Of a stretch of DNA of 64,000 nt, positions 17,808 to 28,594 are shown piece after piece. How positions within the stretch are numbered: the stretch's first letter is position 1; each line of letters opens with the position of its first letter. The stretch comes from Shewanella sp. MTB7 (lineage in GTDB: Bacteria > Pseudomonadota > Gammaproteobacteria > Enterobacterales > Shewanellaceae): NCBI RefSeq assembly GCF_027571385.1, contig NZ_CP085636.1:2356001-2420000 (forward strand). The letters are read 5' to 3'. The notes below the pieces were generated by a model. That model was not told the origin of the DNA. It made no database searches and saw only the letters and a list, made by a program, of their open reading frames with translations. Both the position numbers and the translations under genes were made by a program.

Positions 17808-19136
17808 TTAATCATCTAAACGGCACTTTAATAAATCGTCACCATTTAATTGACATTCAACTTCAACCCATTTGTCGTTAAAACGAGCTAATGAGTTATC
17901 AGATGAAGGGTAGTTCCATAAGCTATTGTTGCTTACTAGACCTTCTAAACTAATGTTAGTTTCTCTAAGTTCTGGCTCTATCTCTTTAACGAGCCAATGA
18001 GCAGGTGTCAGAGTTGCGGCTTCAACTTCAATACCTTCAACTTCAACCCATGTATTGTTTAGTGTTCCGACTGTTAAACCATCGTCATAATAAGTACCTG
18101 CATCTAAGGTAAACTCAATACCATTGATGCTGAATGCACCATTAGTTACTTGTGCTAGCCCTTCAACAGTAAACTCACGGGCAAATGGCTGTGGAATCGA
18201 ACCTGATGCATCTTCAAATTCGATTTCAGTGGCTTCAAGTCCTGTCCCTTTAGTGATCAGATCGACACTGATATGGCGACCTGTATTCAAGTCGATAAGT
18301 TTGCCGTCTTCAAACTGTGTGGTAGGTGTGACTAAAATGCGAGTGCGGCTATCAATCTCAAAAAGCGTTTTCTCAGTATTTACCCAAGTCACAGTGCCTT
18401 CAATTTCGGCATCATTAAAATCCATATCATTTTCGATATCGACTTCTTGTGCAAACAAGGTAAGATCTTGACTGTCATAGCGACCTTCAACTTCAACCCA
18501 TTGACCGTTAGCTAATTGTTGACCCTCAAGGTCTAGTTCGGCATTGCTGTAATTAACAACAAGGGTGCCAATATTGAACTGTTGCGCGACTTCATTTAAT
18601 TGTGAAATTCGGCCTTCAATTTCAGATTCTTGTGTAGCTACGCCAGCAGGTGAGGTTATAGATGATGCTAACCAACTACCATCATTTTGTAGCTTAGCAG
18701 AGATCATCACCCAGCTACCGACAGTAATGTCATTGCTACGTTGAGCCTGAGGATAGGTGAATGCTAACCCATTAACAGTGATAGTATCTTGGTCAATTGC
18801 AGAGACTGTACCTGTAATGGCTGGATCTAATGCTATGGCCTTGGCGCTATTGTTTGCGGTGAGTATTTCGACCTGCATACCTTTAGTTATCGCATCGGTC
18901 GTCAGCGTATCTTGCTGATAAGTAACCATTGCGCTAGCAGTTGCCAGTGTGCGTCCATTGACTGTGATAGTTTGGTTTGTCGGTGAAATGCTGTCAACTG
19001 TGCCAAAAATTTTGGCAGGAGTCGGCGTTGGAGTTGGGGGTGTTGTGCCGCCATCTGAACTGCCACTACCACAACCAACAACAAACGTTGCGAGTATGCT
19101 CGCCAATACTACATTTTTAACACGAAAATTTTTCAT
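17808..19136 (-). CDS. DUF5666-repeat lipoprotein
   Basis: The N-terminus is a lipoprotein signal with the lipobox VVGC near residue 22, followed by a Gly/Ser linker and a TPPTPTPTP stretch. The rest of the 442-residue protein is a string of about five OB-like beta units of DUF5666 type, recognisable by repeated phrases such as GTVDSISPTNQTITVNG, WVEVEGRY and WVEVEGIEVE. It is probably an outer- or inner-membrane-anchored periplasmic protein. Function is unknown. It is divergent from a response regulator and histidine kinase, which may control it. Confidence 0.85.
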   Translation of the reverse strand: MKNFRVKNVVLASILATFVVGCGSGSSDGGTTPPTPTPTPAKIFGTVDSISPTNQTITVNGRTLATASAMVTYQQDTLTTDAITKGMQVEILTANNSAKAIALDPAITGTVSAIDQDTITVNGLAFTYPQAQRSNDITVGSWVMISAKLQNDGSWLASSITSPAGVATQESEIEGRISQLNEVAQQFNIGTLVVNYSNAELDLEGQQLANGQWVEVEGRYDSQDLTLFAQEVDIENDMDFNDAEIEGTVTWVNTEKTLFEIDSRTRILVTPTTQFEDGKLIDLNTGRHISVDLITKGTGLEATEIEFEDASGSIPQPFAREFTVEGLAQVTNGAFSINGIEFTLDAGTYYDDGLTVGTLNNTWVEVEGIEVEAATLTPAHWLVKEIEPELRETNISLEGLVSNNSLWNYPSSDNSLARFNDKWVEVECQLNGDDLLKCRLDD

Positions 19137-19236
19137 TAGTTGTTTTACCTAATATTCAATGAGATAGATTACTTATTTGTATTATAATGTCGCCAGTGTG
19201 AAGGTATCGTGAAGAAAAAATAAAGGCGTGAAATTT

Positions 19237-19905
19237 ATGAAAGTGCTAATTGTCGAAGATAATCATAATGTATCTGAAACTATTGCTGATTATTTAGAAC
19301 TTGAGGGCATGATAATCGATTGTGCATATCATGGAGAGAGTGCAATCAAGCTTATTAGTGACAACTATTATGATGTGATTATTATGGACATCATGATGCC
19401 TAAGTTGGACGGTATTTCTACTGTTAAGAAACTACGACAAGAGTTATTTTGCCCGACGCCTATCCTATTTTTGACCGCGAAAGATCATCTTGAAGATAAA
19501 GTTGCGGCATTTAAAGCTGGAGGGGATGATTACCTGCTTAAACCCTTTGCGCTAGAAGAGCTGAGTTTGCGTCTACATGCTCTGGATAACCGAGGACCCA
19601 GACGTGACATTGGTCAACTTGCTTTTGCCAATATCATCATCGATACCAGTACCGATAAAGTGAGTCGGCAAGGGGTCGACATAAAACTGAGTCGTACACA
19701 ACTTAAAATTTTGAAGTTATTACTTAAGCATGCGCCAGCCATCGTTAGCAGAAAAGAGATTATTCAAGTGCTTTGGGGGGATGATTCACCTGAAAGCGAC
19801 TCGCTACGGAGTCACGTGTATGGCTTAAGGACAGCCTTGGATAAAGGGTTTACTGAATCATGTTTGGAAACCTTACACGGACAAGGTTACCGAATAAAAG
19901 CTTAA
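19237..19905 (+). CDS. OmpR/PhoB-family response regulator
   Basis: The receiver domain opens KVLIVEDNHNVSETIADYLE. The phosphorylated Asp lies in DVIIMDIMMPKLDG, the conserved Thr in FLTAKD and the Lys in LLKPF. A winged-helix DNA-binding domain follows (LSRTQLKILKLLLKHAP, SLRSHVYGLRTALDKG). The length of 223 residues is typical. The ATG at 19237 is preferred to the GTG at 19228. The cognate kinase gene begins 44 bases downstream. Confidence 0.9.
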   Translation: MKVLIVEDNHNVSETIADYLELEGMIIDCAYHGESAIKLISDNYYDVIIMDIMMPKLDGISTVKKLRQELFCPTPILFLTAKDHLEDKVAAFKAGGDDYLLKPFALEELSLRLHALDNRGPRRDIGQLAFANIIIDTSTDKVSRQGVDIKLSRTQLKILKLLLKHAPAIVSRKEIIQVLWGDDSPESDSLRSHVYGLRTALDKGFTESCLETLHGQGYRIKA

Positions 19906-19949
19906 CCGTTCGCGTACTTGCACTATGAATTATAAAAAATGAGAGAAGA

Positions 19950-21203
19950 ATGGATAAGATCCCGATAGCTGACCATAGTCATTTCCCCAGTTTCTACTGG
20001 AAGCTCCGCTGGAGTTTCGGTTTGATGACTTTGCTTATCTTCAGTCTGTTTGGTTCTCTTCTCTATGTCGCTGAAGACAAGCTTGAAGTGTTGAGTCTGC
20101 ATCATTGGCTTGATACTGAGGCGAGCCAATATGTAAAAAATTTTGATAAGTTTGGCTTTGATGCGCCACTGCCAAATACTTCAGAGTTTACCAGTTATTG
20201 GAGTGAGCAGAATATGCCTGTTTGGCTCTCCCAATACACCCAAACGGGTTTGTATGAACATTTAATTGGCAGCGAAGATAAACACTTCATTGTGAGTGAA
20301 CATCCGTCCGGAAAAGGCTTGCTCTATGTTGTTTTTCAGGATGATGCTGATGATTATTTAGACAGTTATGAGTCTGAATTACACTCATACACTTTAATGT
20401 TGGGTGGTTTTGTGACACTTGCTATGGCTCTCTATGGGCTCTATTTCGTGCGGACTTTGTCTCATCCATTGGCTACGATTCAGGAGAAGGTGAGTCAAAT
20501 GCCACCTGGCAATGCGTTATTTGATGTCGAAACCAAATTTCGTGAGACGCGTGAGATAGAGAGCACATTACTTGAGAGTAAAATTAATATCAGTAACTTC
20601 TTTATTCGGGAAAAGGAGTTTAGCCGTTTTGCCTCCCATGAATTAAGAACGCCCATTATGGTGATAAAAGGCTCGACTGAACTGTTGCAAAAAATCCCAG
20701 AACTTCCCCATATTGCCACAAAAGCCATTGCACGTTTAGAGCGTGCCAGTGATGAGATGGAGCTACTCACTGATACATTTCTATTATTGGGGCGAGCTTC
20801 GATTGAGTCTCGGTATATGGCAATGCAGTCTCTGGAACGTTTACTGTCTAAGCAGATCGATGAACTGGCAATATTGTTTGCTAAAAATAATGACACTTAC
20901 CAGCTTATGATTAGTCAACCAAGTCAAGTTTATGCACCAAAAAGCTTCATTACCGTGGTCATTAATAATCTGATTAAGAATGCGTTTAGTTACAGTGTCG
21001 GCGATATTGATATTAACCTAACGGGCAGTATTTTAACGATCAGTAATCGCCATGATGGCCACGATGTGTATAACGAAGGCTATGGCTGCGGATTAGTCAT
21101 CGTTGAGCGGATATGTGAGCGCATGGATTGGATTTTTGAGCATGAAAACAGCGCGGAGTTTTATACCGCGGTTGTTAATTTTTCAGCAAATACAGAAGGG
21201 TAA
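19950..21203 (+). CDS. Sensor histidine kinase
   Basis: The 417-residue membrane kinase has one transmembrane helix near residues 18-40 and a second near 148-168, with a roughly 105-residue periplasmic sensor between them. The phosphorylated His lies in FASHELRTPIMVIKGS near 229. The N box is NNLIKNAFSYS and the G box GYGCGLVIVERI; the ATP lid is short. It is the partner of the upstream response regulator. The short RR-HK layout and divergent DUF5666 lipoprotein suggest an envelope-related signal, which is inference. Confidence 0.9.
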   Translation: MDKIPIADHSHFPSFYWKLRWSFGLMTLLIFSLFGSLLYVAEDKLEVLSLHHWLDTEASQYVKNFDKFGFDAPLPNTSEFTSYWSEQNMPVWLSQYTQTGLYEHLIGSEDKHFIVSEHPSGKGLLYVVFQDDADDYLDSYESELHSYTLMLGGFVTLAMALYGLYFVRTLSHPLATIQEKVSQMPPGNALFDVETKFRETREIESTLLESKINISNFFIREKEFSRFASHELRTPIMVIKGSTELLQKIPELPHIATKAIARLERASDEMELLTDTFLLLGRASIESRYMAMQSLERLLSKQIDELAILFAKNNDTYQLMISQPSQVYAPKSFITVVINNLIKNAFSYSVGDIDINLTGSILTISNRHDGHDVYNEGYGCGLVIVERICERMDWIFEHENSAEFYTAVVNFSANTEG

Positions 21204-21261
21204 ACTCGCTCTGTTGACTCAGCCACAAAGCGATGTAATAAACGATATTTTCCGTCTATGA

Positions 21262-23334
21262 TTAAAGTGCTTTGCCCTTGATTAATTTACGCATCCACAT
21301 ACGATTAGGGTTAAGCATATCCAGCGTTGGTCCATCAAGTGGGATTATTTCACCGCAAAGTTGCGCTGCCAACGCCTCTGCTGCCAGAGGGCCTGAGGAT
21401 ATTCCGCGGGAGCCCAGTCCGCCTAAGATAAACAGGCCTTGATGTATCGGTGCTGGTGTCTCTTGCCAATACTTTATACTGGCTTTAGTATGCTGATGTT
21501 GTTGATAATTAGTTAATATTTTATCAATATTCGGCGCGCATCCCATCATAGGAGCGTGATCTCGGGTTACCATTCTCACGCCAACTCGTGCCCTATGATC
21601 GCTAATATCCACATCGTCAGTCCAGGTTTTATCTGGATAACTCTGTTTGATTTTATGCAGGTTTTCCATTTGTTCATTCGGGGAATATTCAAGGTGTTGC
21701 GGGTTTTTAATGTAACTGGCACCAGTACAGTGAAAACCGTTATTTTGCGGGGTCAGATAACCGTGTGAGCAAAGTACAGTATTGAGTTTTAACAGCTTGT
21801 TTCGAGCGGGTATATGACTCACTTGACCTCTGAAACCAGTGGCGGCCAGATGTTCGCTCTGCTTAAACTGAGTGAGGCCTTGTCCGTTGGCTAAGATTAA
21901 GGTGTTAAAGGGCCCAAATTTGACCTGCTCAGCTCCATCATCACTTTTGTTATAGAGGAACCACAGACCTTTTATCTGTTCAATTGTGGATATGTCAGTA
22001 TTAAACTCAACACTAACGTCGCTTAATTGAGCGGCTTTATCAAAGGCGGCTTGAGTAAACTCATGGGGGCATATCCAGCCACCAAGGGGATAGAATATTC
22101 CCGCTTTATCAATATCGATGCCGGCTACTTCGTTGGATTCGGTACTGTTGATGGCATACGCTATCTGTTTATCCCACGTTTGTGCCGTAATGATTTTGTC
22201 GAGTCGGGCGCAGCTACGCTCATCAAATCCCGTTTGCAGTACACCACAAAAATCATAACTTACAGTAAAACCATCAGAGAGCAGAGTCTGTAACCTGCGG
22301 CGACTAAAGAGATACCCCTGCTGAAAGTAGTGGCTTAAATAACCATTATCAGGTGTTAATAGCGGGTATATAGCGCCCTGTTTATTACCTGATGCTTGTT
22401 GCGCTAATGACCCATCGTTGCAAAATAGACGTACTTTTTTGTGGCGTTGTGCGAGAGAAAGGGCTAGATGAGCACTGGCAACACCGCCACCAATAATGGC
22501 AAAAGTATCAGCTTTCGTGTCAGAGTCTGCATGTGCCAAAGGGGTATAGAGCGAAGTCTGTGCTTGAGCATGCCGTAGTGCTTCTCTCTCCTGTTGACTG
22601 ATTTGAGAATCTAAGGTGCTATGGCTCATACTTGATGCTGAGTCGATTGATACTGTGTCATTCACAACGTCCAAAGCGATAAAGCTAAAGCCGGTGTGAT
22701 TACATAGCTGGCTGAGACGTTCATTTTGGTTAGGATCTAAACTGCAAAGCACTGCATCATTGTTACTGATTTTTGCCATTTGCCATAGCAAGGTTTGATT
22801 GATGTCGAATGGCCTACTAATGGGGGCGAGACTTATGCTCCAAAGATCTAACAGACAGGTCTCAGCTGCAGATCTTGTTTGAACTGGGAGCCGCATATCC
22901 TGTAGAGAGGTGAGAGGATCGCCAAGGTAAAGATCTATCACAAACCGACCGTCATCAAATATCAGTCTTTGACAACCGGATATTGCCACGGGGTTACTGT
23001 TTATCAAGTCCTGAATAAAAGCAGTGTGTAGAGTGCCTTTATCGGTGAGTGAAGCTAGCTGTGAAATAAAATCAACGATGGTGCCTAGATCCGGTTCAAA
23101 TATTTTCAGGTTGACCTGAGCAGAGATTGCACTAGATTGTAACCAGACTCTTAATGAAAGGAGTTGCTGTATCGAACCAAGGCCTAATTGGCCACAGATT
23201 AATGTTCGCTTGTCAGTGAACTCTTTAGGCAAAAGTTGGACATATGAGCTGAAAAGGCCAGTATCTTGCTTCATTTGCGTATTTTTCTCACATTCTAGGG
23301 TCAATGAATTTACTCTACGGCTTATATTAGGCAT
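21262..23334 (-). CDS. mnmC: MnmC with an intact FAD oxidase half and an eroded methyltransferase half
   Basis: The C-terminal half (from about residue 275 of 690) is a DAO-type FAD domain: [19 protein letters not shown], then [16 protein letters not shown], and [20 protein letters not shown] near the end. In MnmC this half removes carboxymethyl from cmnm5(s2)U34 of tRNA. The N-terminal half aligns in layout with the MnmD methyltransferase, but the SAM loop normally like ETGFGTGLN reads [11 protein letters not shown], and the usual DAWFLDGFAPAKNP region reads [14 protein letters not shown]. It has therefore probably lost SAM-dependent methylation. It is divergent from fabB. Confidence 0.88.
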   Translation of the reverse strand: MPNISRRVNSLTLECEKNTQMKQDTGLFSSYVQLLPKEFTDKRTLICGQLGLGSIQQLLSLRVWLQSSAISAQVNLKIFEPDLGTIVDFISQLASLTDKGTLHTAFIQDLINSNPVAISGCQRLIFDDGRFVIDLYLGDPLTSLQDMRLPVQTRSAAETCLLDLWSISLAPISRPFDINQTLLWQMAKISNNDAVLCSLDPNQNERLSQLCNHTGFSFIALDVVNDTVSIDSASSMSHSTLDSQISQQEREALRHAQAQTSLYTPLAHADSDTKADTFAIIGGGVASAHLALSLAQRHKKVRLFCNDGSLAQQASGNKQGAIYPLLTPDNGYLSHYFQQGYLFSRRRLQTLLSDGFTVSYDFCGVLQTGFDERSCARLDKIITAQTWDKQIAYAINSTESNEVAGIDIDKAGIFYPLGGWICPHEFTQAAFDKAAQLSDVSVEFNTDISTIEQIKGLWFLYNKSDDGAEQVKFGPFNTLILANGQGLTQFKQSEHLAATGFRGQVSHIPARNKLLKLNTVLCSHGYLTPQNNGFHCTGASYIKNPQHLEYSPNEQMENLHKIKQSYPDKTWTDDVDISDHRARVGVRMVTRDHAPMMGCAPNIDKILTNYQQHQHTKASIKYWQETPAPIHQGLFILGGLGSRGISSGPLAAEALAAQLCGEIIPLDGPTLDMLNPNRMWMRKLIKGKAL

Positions 23335-23414
23335 TATTTTACCTATGTTTATGGAAAGCTGACCACTTAAATACAGTAAAAGCGATATTATAGCCGCAGC
23401 TAACTGGTTCTAGG

Positions 23415-23430
23415 TGTACTTCAATGTACA
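23415..23430. promoter_or_regulatory. Inverted repeat upstream of fabB
   Basis: TGTAC-N6-GTACA lies 16 bases before the fabB ATG. E. coli fabB is controlled by FabR at a GTACA/TGTAC-type palindrome, so this could be a related operator, but the half-sites here point the other way and the spacer is longer. The assignment is tentative. Confidence 0.3.
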
Positions 23431-23446
23431 AAATGGAAAGTAAATA

Positions 23447-24658
23447 ATGAAAAGAGTCGTGATCACCGGACTTGGCGTCGTATCAAGTATTGGTAACAAT
23501 AAGCAAGAAGTCACTGAGTCACTAAAAGCTGGCCGTAGTGGTATTACTCACTCAGATCAATTTGAAGAGATGAAACTTCGCAGCCATGTTTGGGGCGATA
23601 TCAAGTTAGATCCTAAAGAGCATATTGATCGTAAAGCCCTGCGCTTTATGGGTAATGCTGCAGCCTATGCGTATATAGCAATGGCTGAAGCGATTAAAGA
23701 TGCGGGCTTAACAGAAGAGCAATATTCAGATCCGCGTGTAGGAATTATCGCGGGTTGCGGTGGTGCATCATCTGCTAACCAAGTTCAAGCTGCTGATATT
23801 CTTCGTGAGAAAGGGGTTAAGCGTGTTGGTCCTTACATTGTACCTCGCATTATGTCGAGTACAGCCAGTGCATGTTTAGCCACTCCATTTAAAATTAAAG
23901 GCATGAACTATTCAATCAGTTCTGCTTGTGCAACGAGTGCACACTGTATCGGTCATGCGGCTGAACTTATCCAGATGGGTAAGCAAGATATGGTGTTTGC
24001 TGGTGGTTCTGAAGAAGTTGATTGGACTCTGACTATGGGTTTTGATGCCATGGGTGCACTGTCAACTAAGTACAATGACACGCCTGAAAAGGCATCGCGT
24101 ACCTATGATACTGACCGTGATGGTTTTGTTATCTCTGGTGGCGGCGGAATTGTTGTTGTTGAAGAGCTTGAACATGCACTCGCTCGTGGCGCTAAAATCT
24201 ATGCTGAAATCATAGGTTATGGTGCTTCTTCAGACGGTTATGACATGGTTGCTCCATCGGGTGAAGGCGCAGTACGTTGTATGCAAATGGCCCTTGCTGA
24301 TGTTGATACCCCCATTGATTACATCAACACCCATGGTACATCTACGCCAGTGGGTGATATGCGTGAGCTTGAAGCGTTACGTGAAACCTTTGGGGATGCC
24401 TTACCGCCAATCGCATCGACTAAATCTCTTACGGGTCATGCATTAGGTGCTGCGGGTGCTCATGAAGCTATCTACAGCCTGATCATGATGGAAGAGGGCT
24501 TTATCGCACCAAGTATCAATATCGATAACTTGGACGAAAAAGCGGTGGGTATGCCAGTTGTAACCGAGTACCGTGAAGCTGAGCTCAATACTGTTATGAG
24601 TAACAGTTTTGGCTTCGGTGGTACTAACGCAACATTGGTTATGCGCAAGTATAAGTAA
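23447..24658 (+). CDS. fabB: 3-oxoacyl-ACP synthase I (FabB)
   Basis: The 403-residue condensing enzyme starts [16 protein letters not shown]. The active-site Cys lies in [14 protein letters not shown] and the two His in [11 protein letters not shown] and [12 protein letters not shown]. These features and the length identify FabB rather than FabF. It elongates acyl-ACP in fatty acid synthesis and is essential for unsaturated fatty acids. It is monocistronic, with a possible operator upstream and a terminator downstream. Confidence 0.95.
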   Translation: MKRVVITGLGVVSSIGNNKQEVTESLKAGRSGITHSDQFEEMKLRSHVWGDIKLDPKEHIDRKALRFMGNAAAYAYIAMAEAIKDAGLTEEQYSDPRVGIIAGCGGASSANQVQAADILREKGVKRVGPYIVPRIMSSTASACLATPFKIKGMNYSISSACATSAHCIGHAAELIQMGKQDMVFAGGSEEVDWTLTMGFDAMGALSTKYNDTPEKASRTYDTDRDGFVISGGGGIVVVEELEHALARGAKIYAEIIGYGASSDGYDMVAPSGEGAVRCMQMALADVDTPIDYINTHGTSTPVGDMRELEALRETFGDALPPIASTKSLTGHALGAAGAHEAIYSLIMMEEGFIAPSINIDNLDEKAVGMPVVTEYREAELNTVMSNSFGFGGTNATLVMRKYK

Positions 24659-24708
24659 TTTTTTATGTAAAAATGGTGCAACGGGTTTTGATTGATGTTG
24701 TCGCGATA

Positions 24709-24737
24709 AAGAGAGGGAGCTTAGGCTCTCTTTTTTG
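24709..24737 (+). terminator. Probable terminator after fabB
   Basis: An imperfect inverted repeat (GAGAGGGAGC and GGCTCTCT around TTA) is followed by a T run, about 50 bases after the fabB stop. Confidence 0.6.
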
Positions 24738-24770
24738 TTTCTTAAGTTTAAGAAATCTTAAATCACCCCG

Positions 24771-25052
24771 TTATGTATTTTGCTCTACCATACTACAGAT
24801 GGACTCTCCTCTATCGTAGGGTAATTTATAGTAAGTTTCATCGGGGTCATTTAGAGGTTCAATCATTGCTATTACAAGTTTCTCCTTGGTCAATTCTTTA
24901 ATCTTGTCAACAAACTTTTGACCTTTTGGTACGAATTCCGAACTCGACAATTCGACTTCGGCAGTAATTTTGTTGGTTAAATCAACAAACCAAGTTGTTT
25001 TGAAGTAAGAGGTTTCAATTCTATCATTGGCATGCTTCTCTATAGCGAAAAT
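24771..25052 (-). pseudogene. 5'-truncated ORF relic, 93 codons without a start
   Basis: The minus-strand frame is open from a TAA just above 25052 down to TAA at 24771, with no start near its beginning. The translation looks coding (hydrophilic; it includes TSYFKTTWFVDLTNKITAEV and KGQKFVDKIKELTKEK). I do not recognise a family. It is most likely the C-terminal remnant of a small gene whose 5' part has been lost. Confidence 0.4.
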
Positions 25053-25361
25053 TTATCTGTGTAAATAAAGAGATGTATTCACTCGAACATGATTTGAATA
25101 AGTATGAATAACAGTACCTTGATCACTTTGCAAATAACATCTTATCAGCATGAATCTAATTTGCGTAATACCACAAGATAAACTAGGTGCAGATTAAAGC
25201 ATCTGTATTTGAAGTGAGATTATAGCCAAAAGTGACCATTTAAGTAGATGCTTAACTTTGTATATTAGCTTGGTCACAAATTGCAGTTAATTTTATTCAA
25301 TTTAATTGTGCGCATGTAATACTCCCGCCCGTGTGAACCCTATAAATAACAAGATGGATGT
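25053..25361. other. Intergenic region before guaD, no gene seen
   Basis: About 309 AT-rich bases hold no ORF with a ribosome site. The right end should contain the guaD promoter. I looked for a purine riboswitch and a PurR-like palindrome and recognised neither. Confidence 0.4.
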
Positions 25362-26732
25362 ATGTCAATGTCTGAGATTAAGTTTGGTGTATTGGGGCAG
25401 TATTTTCATTGCCCAGTGAAAGGTGATTTTGAGTATGCGGCTCATTCATTGATTTTAGTTGATCAGCAGGGTGCTATTTCGGCTGTCCTCACAAAGAGTG
25501 ATGTCAATTACCATGCACAAATTGACACTTTGTCGGCTCATCAGCAGCTAATAGAACTCAGCCCAACTCAGTATTTGATGCCGGGTATGGTTGACCTGCA
25601 CATACATGCACCGCAATTTCCCCAGGCCGGCAAAGGCTTAGACTTACCACTTTATGATTGGCTACAAGATTATACATTTCCCCTTGAAGCCAAGTTTGAA
25701 GATATGGCATTCGCCAAGAAGATTTATCCTCAATTAGTCCAGTCACTGCTCGCGAATGGTACTACCAGCGCTGTTTATTTTGCCACTATCCATAAAGACA
25801 CATCAGTGGAATTGGCACGGGAATGTCTTCGCCAAGGCCAGCGCGGCTATATTGGTAAGGTCAACATGGATGAGCCTACACAGTGTCCCTCTTTTTATAT
25901 TGAGTCATCGACTGAATCGGCCTTACAAGAAACTGAGCAGTTCATTGAGCAAGTACTGGCCATCGAAGGGAATGAAGCTCAACTCGTCTCGCCAGTCATT
26001 ACGCCACGTTTTGTCCCAAGCTGTACTGCACAATTGCTACAAGGTCTAGGTGAGTTGGTGCAAAAGTATCAATGCCATGTGCAAACGCACTGTTCAGAAA
26101 GTGATTGGGCACGAGATTACAGCCAAGCACAATATGGTAAGACTGACGTTGAGATATATAATGATTTTGGTTTAATGACGAGTAAAACCATTTTAGCTCA
26201 CTCGATATTTTTAACGCCATCGGATCATCAACTGATTAAATCCACTGGCGCGAGTATTGCTCACTGCCCGCTATCGAATATGTACTTTGCTAATGCAGCA
26301 ATGCAGACCCGTGAGATCTTAGATAATGATCTTAAATGTGGACTAGGAAGCGATCTTGCAGGAGCACCGATTCCTTCAATATTCCATAGCTGTTTAGATG
26401 CGGTTAATCACTCTCGCGTGCGCGAAGATGGCACATCAACCTATTTAGCTGCCAATGAGCGCGGCGAGCAAGGATCGCGCATCTCTTTCTTAGAAGCTTA
26501 TTGGTTAGCAACCGTGGGCGGCGGCCAAGCGATTGATGCTAAGGTTGGCTTATTCCAGCCAGGCTTTGAGTTTGATGCGTTAGTTATCGATACCGCTATT
26601 GCTGATAGTAATATTTTCATTCTAGATGAGATGGATACAGTGAAAGATAAACTGGAGAAAATCATCTGCCTTAACAGCCGCCACAACATCCGTAAAGTCT
26701 GGGTGAAAGGGCAACTCGTTATCGAGAAGTAA
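25362..26732 (+). CDS. guaD: Guanine deaminase
   Basis: The 456-residue amidohydrolase has the zinc motif PGMVDLHIHAPQFPQAG near residue 75, the HCSESDWARDYSQ segment in the middle, LAHSIFL and later GLGSDLAGAP with the catalytic Asp. These are diagnostic of GuaD, which deaminates guanine to xanthine in purine salvage. It stands alone, with no xanthine permease or dehydrogenase next to it. The start MSMSEIKFGV is reasonable; the second Met two codons on is an alternative. Confidence 0.92.
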   Translation: MSMSEIKFGVLGQYFHCPVKGDFEYAAHSLILVDQQGAISAVLTKSDVNYHAQIDTLSAHQQLIELSPTQYLMPGMVDLHIHAPQFPQAGKGLDLPLYDWLQDYTFPLEAKFEDMAFAKKIYPQLVQSLLANGTTSAVYFATIHKDTSVELARECLRQGQRGYIGKVNMDEPTQCPSFYIESSTESALQETEQFIEQVLAIEGNEAQLVSPVITPRFVPSCTAQLLQGLGELVQKYQCHVQTHCSESDWARDYSQAQYGKTDVEIYNDFGLMTSKTILAHSIFLTPSDHQLIKSTGASIAHCPLSNMYFANAAMQTREILDNDLKCGLGSDLAGAPIPSIFHSCLDAVNHSRVREDGTSTYLAANERGEQGSRISFLEAYWLATVGGGQAIDAKVGLFQPGFEFDALVIDTAIADSNIFILDEMDTVKDKLEKIICLNSRHNIRKVWVKGQLVIEK

Positions 26733-28291
26733 ATGGTATTAACCATACTTGGGACTTGTCAGATCACAAGTTTCAAGTATCTTTTGGGGTGGGTTCGCTT
26801 GGTTGGTTTGTTGAATACCATATCTGAATTGGTGTTTATTGCTTGCAGCAGGTGCCGTGCAGGGTCTTGTATGTTTAGGACAGATATAAGACACTTCTTA
26901 TCCCTAAGGGTATGATGCACTAATGTCGCAGTGGCAGGTCAATGATGTTGCCTACATCATCAAGATATTTCTATCCCCTCATGGGTCATATGCCAAGGAG
27001 TGAGCCGAATGTGTAAGTACTTCTGCGTCGGCGTTACTGAACTATTGTGTCCTTTTATAGGGCTAATCAGTAGTAAGAATCTCCATTCATTTTGTTCTAA
27101 CATTGGACCACAGGACTCACTTTCCATTACACAGGCTTCTTCTGGCAGGCCCTAGTTTATGCAGATAAATAGATAACGTTAGTGCTTCTCTTAGTTGCAG
27201 TCATCTCACTCCTATAAAAGCCAGTATTGACACTGCTCTTCCTAAATTATCCAGCTTCGTCATTCGCTGCCTCTATGTACCTGCACCACATTCAATGTTT
27301 CTGTGATGGTTCTGGTCGCCCTTGGCTGATAATCCGGCTTGACTACTAGGGCTACTTACCCGTTGACCATTAGTTTATTTCAATCATTTTGGAAATATTC
27401 AGTGAGTCGCCTAAATTGGTATGTTGAAAGTGATTTTTTGCCCATTGCTTAGGATTGAATATTGACATGATTATTTTATAACTGGTTGAAGTTACAAGTT
27501 CTAATAATTGTTTACGAAAAAAGTTCAGTTTTTATATTTGTATAGATGAATCAGGTTTACTACTGTCATTATTTGTGTCATTGTTCTGATAAAACAATCA
27601 TTGTTAGCGACGGCTATTATTAATAGGTTTGTCGTATTTAAAGAACAATGTACTGAAAAAAATATTGGCTTACCGCATAATTAGTTTTATTGTGAAAAAC
27701 TTTCCCAAAGAGTTAGTTTTCTATATAAGTGCTGTATACACTGACTTGATGCTTCGCTCATATTAATTTTTATAAAGTATTACTTCATTCGTAGATATTA
27801 TAGTGACCACTTGAATTGATTAAAAAAGAGAATTAATTAACTATACCTACTCTATAGTTGTTACTGATATAACTCTTTTATATCAACATCTCAGCCTATT
27901 AATGGCTGTTCTCATCAACGACTTTAATTGACGACTTAGTAATACCTATCATCATTAATACTTATTGACTCTACAAAGTAATAATCGGCTTATAGTCTAA
28001 TCTATATTTACATTCTTTCGCCAATGTTACTCGTATGTTTCTTTCTTGCAAATGAATGTGTGCGATAGGTGGGGGGGGTAATAATGCATTAATATAGTTA
28101 ACAATTAAAGCTAGTAATTAGTAAGTGACTTTCAAAAGGATTCTAAAAATGAAAATATATAAGAAATCTTCATGTTATAGGAATAAAAGTTCATTATATC
28201 TGGTCAGCGAATTATTATAAAAGAAGGTGGAGTATCATTTCAATATTCCCATTACAATGCCAAATATTCTATTGTCGCTTAAGGGGCTATC
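26733..28291. other. Gene-poor region, about 1.56 kb
   Basis: No ORF with a believable ribosome site and protein-like translation was found on either strand. The left part (to about 27360) has higher GC and includes the degenerate element shared with the post-fadJ region. The right part (27480-28290) is very AT-rich and includes a G8 run near 28070. It may be the site of decayed mobile DNA. Confidence 0.5.
26850..27010. repeat. Degenerate intergenic element, copy 2
   Basis: This is the partner of the 1740-1925 element, with the same orientation and block order: GTATGTT...GACA (from about 26868), GATGCAC, GGTC..TGTT.CC (26937-26971) and an AGGAGTGAGCCG block near 26996. The last block is faintly like the start of group II intron domain V, but the pairing partner is not convincing. 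Confidence 0.35.
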
Positions 28292-28594
28292 ATGATAAAA
28301 ACATTATTAACAATAGCTTTGATGATGTTCATGAACGTAAATTTTACTGATGCTGTCAGAGTAGATGCAAAACTAACAGCACAGATGGAAGCATGTGCTG
28401 CTATGTATAAAATCTCTGGTGATTCGTTTGGTGTAGAGTTACACGAGAAAGCACACACACTAGCATGGAGTTATTATAAAGAGCCTATCAAGCTATATGA
28501 GCGTAGTGTGTTCACTGATACGTATGGCATAACTCTAGATGAAAATATAGAACGTTTAGACTTGCAAGAATTCTGTGATACAAGTTTCAAATAA
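28292..28594 (+). CDS. Small secreted protein, unknown
   Basis: The 100-residue ORF has a good ribosome site (AAGGGG five bases before ATG) and a signal-like N-terminus (MIKTLLTIALMMFMNVNFTDA). The mature part holds two Cys, one near residue 35 and one near 95, which could form a disulphide, and is rich in charged and aromatic residues. It stands alone in a gene-poor region. I recognise no family. Confidence 0.6.
   Translation: MIKTLLTIALMMFMNVNFTDAVRVDAKLTAQMEACAAMYKISGDSFGVELHEKAHTLAWSYYKEPIKLYERSVFTDTYGITLDENIERLDLQEFCDTSFK

Noticed and set aside
25053..25361. Purine riboswitch upstream of guaD
   Set aside because: No conserved junction or pairing pattern could be recognised.
26990..27030. 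Group II intron domain V
   Set aside because: GAGCCG is present, but the matching 3' strand and loop are not convincing and no reverse transcriptase relic was recognised.
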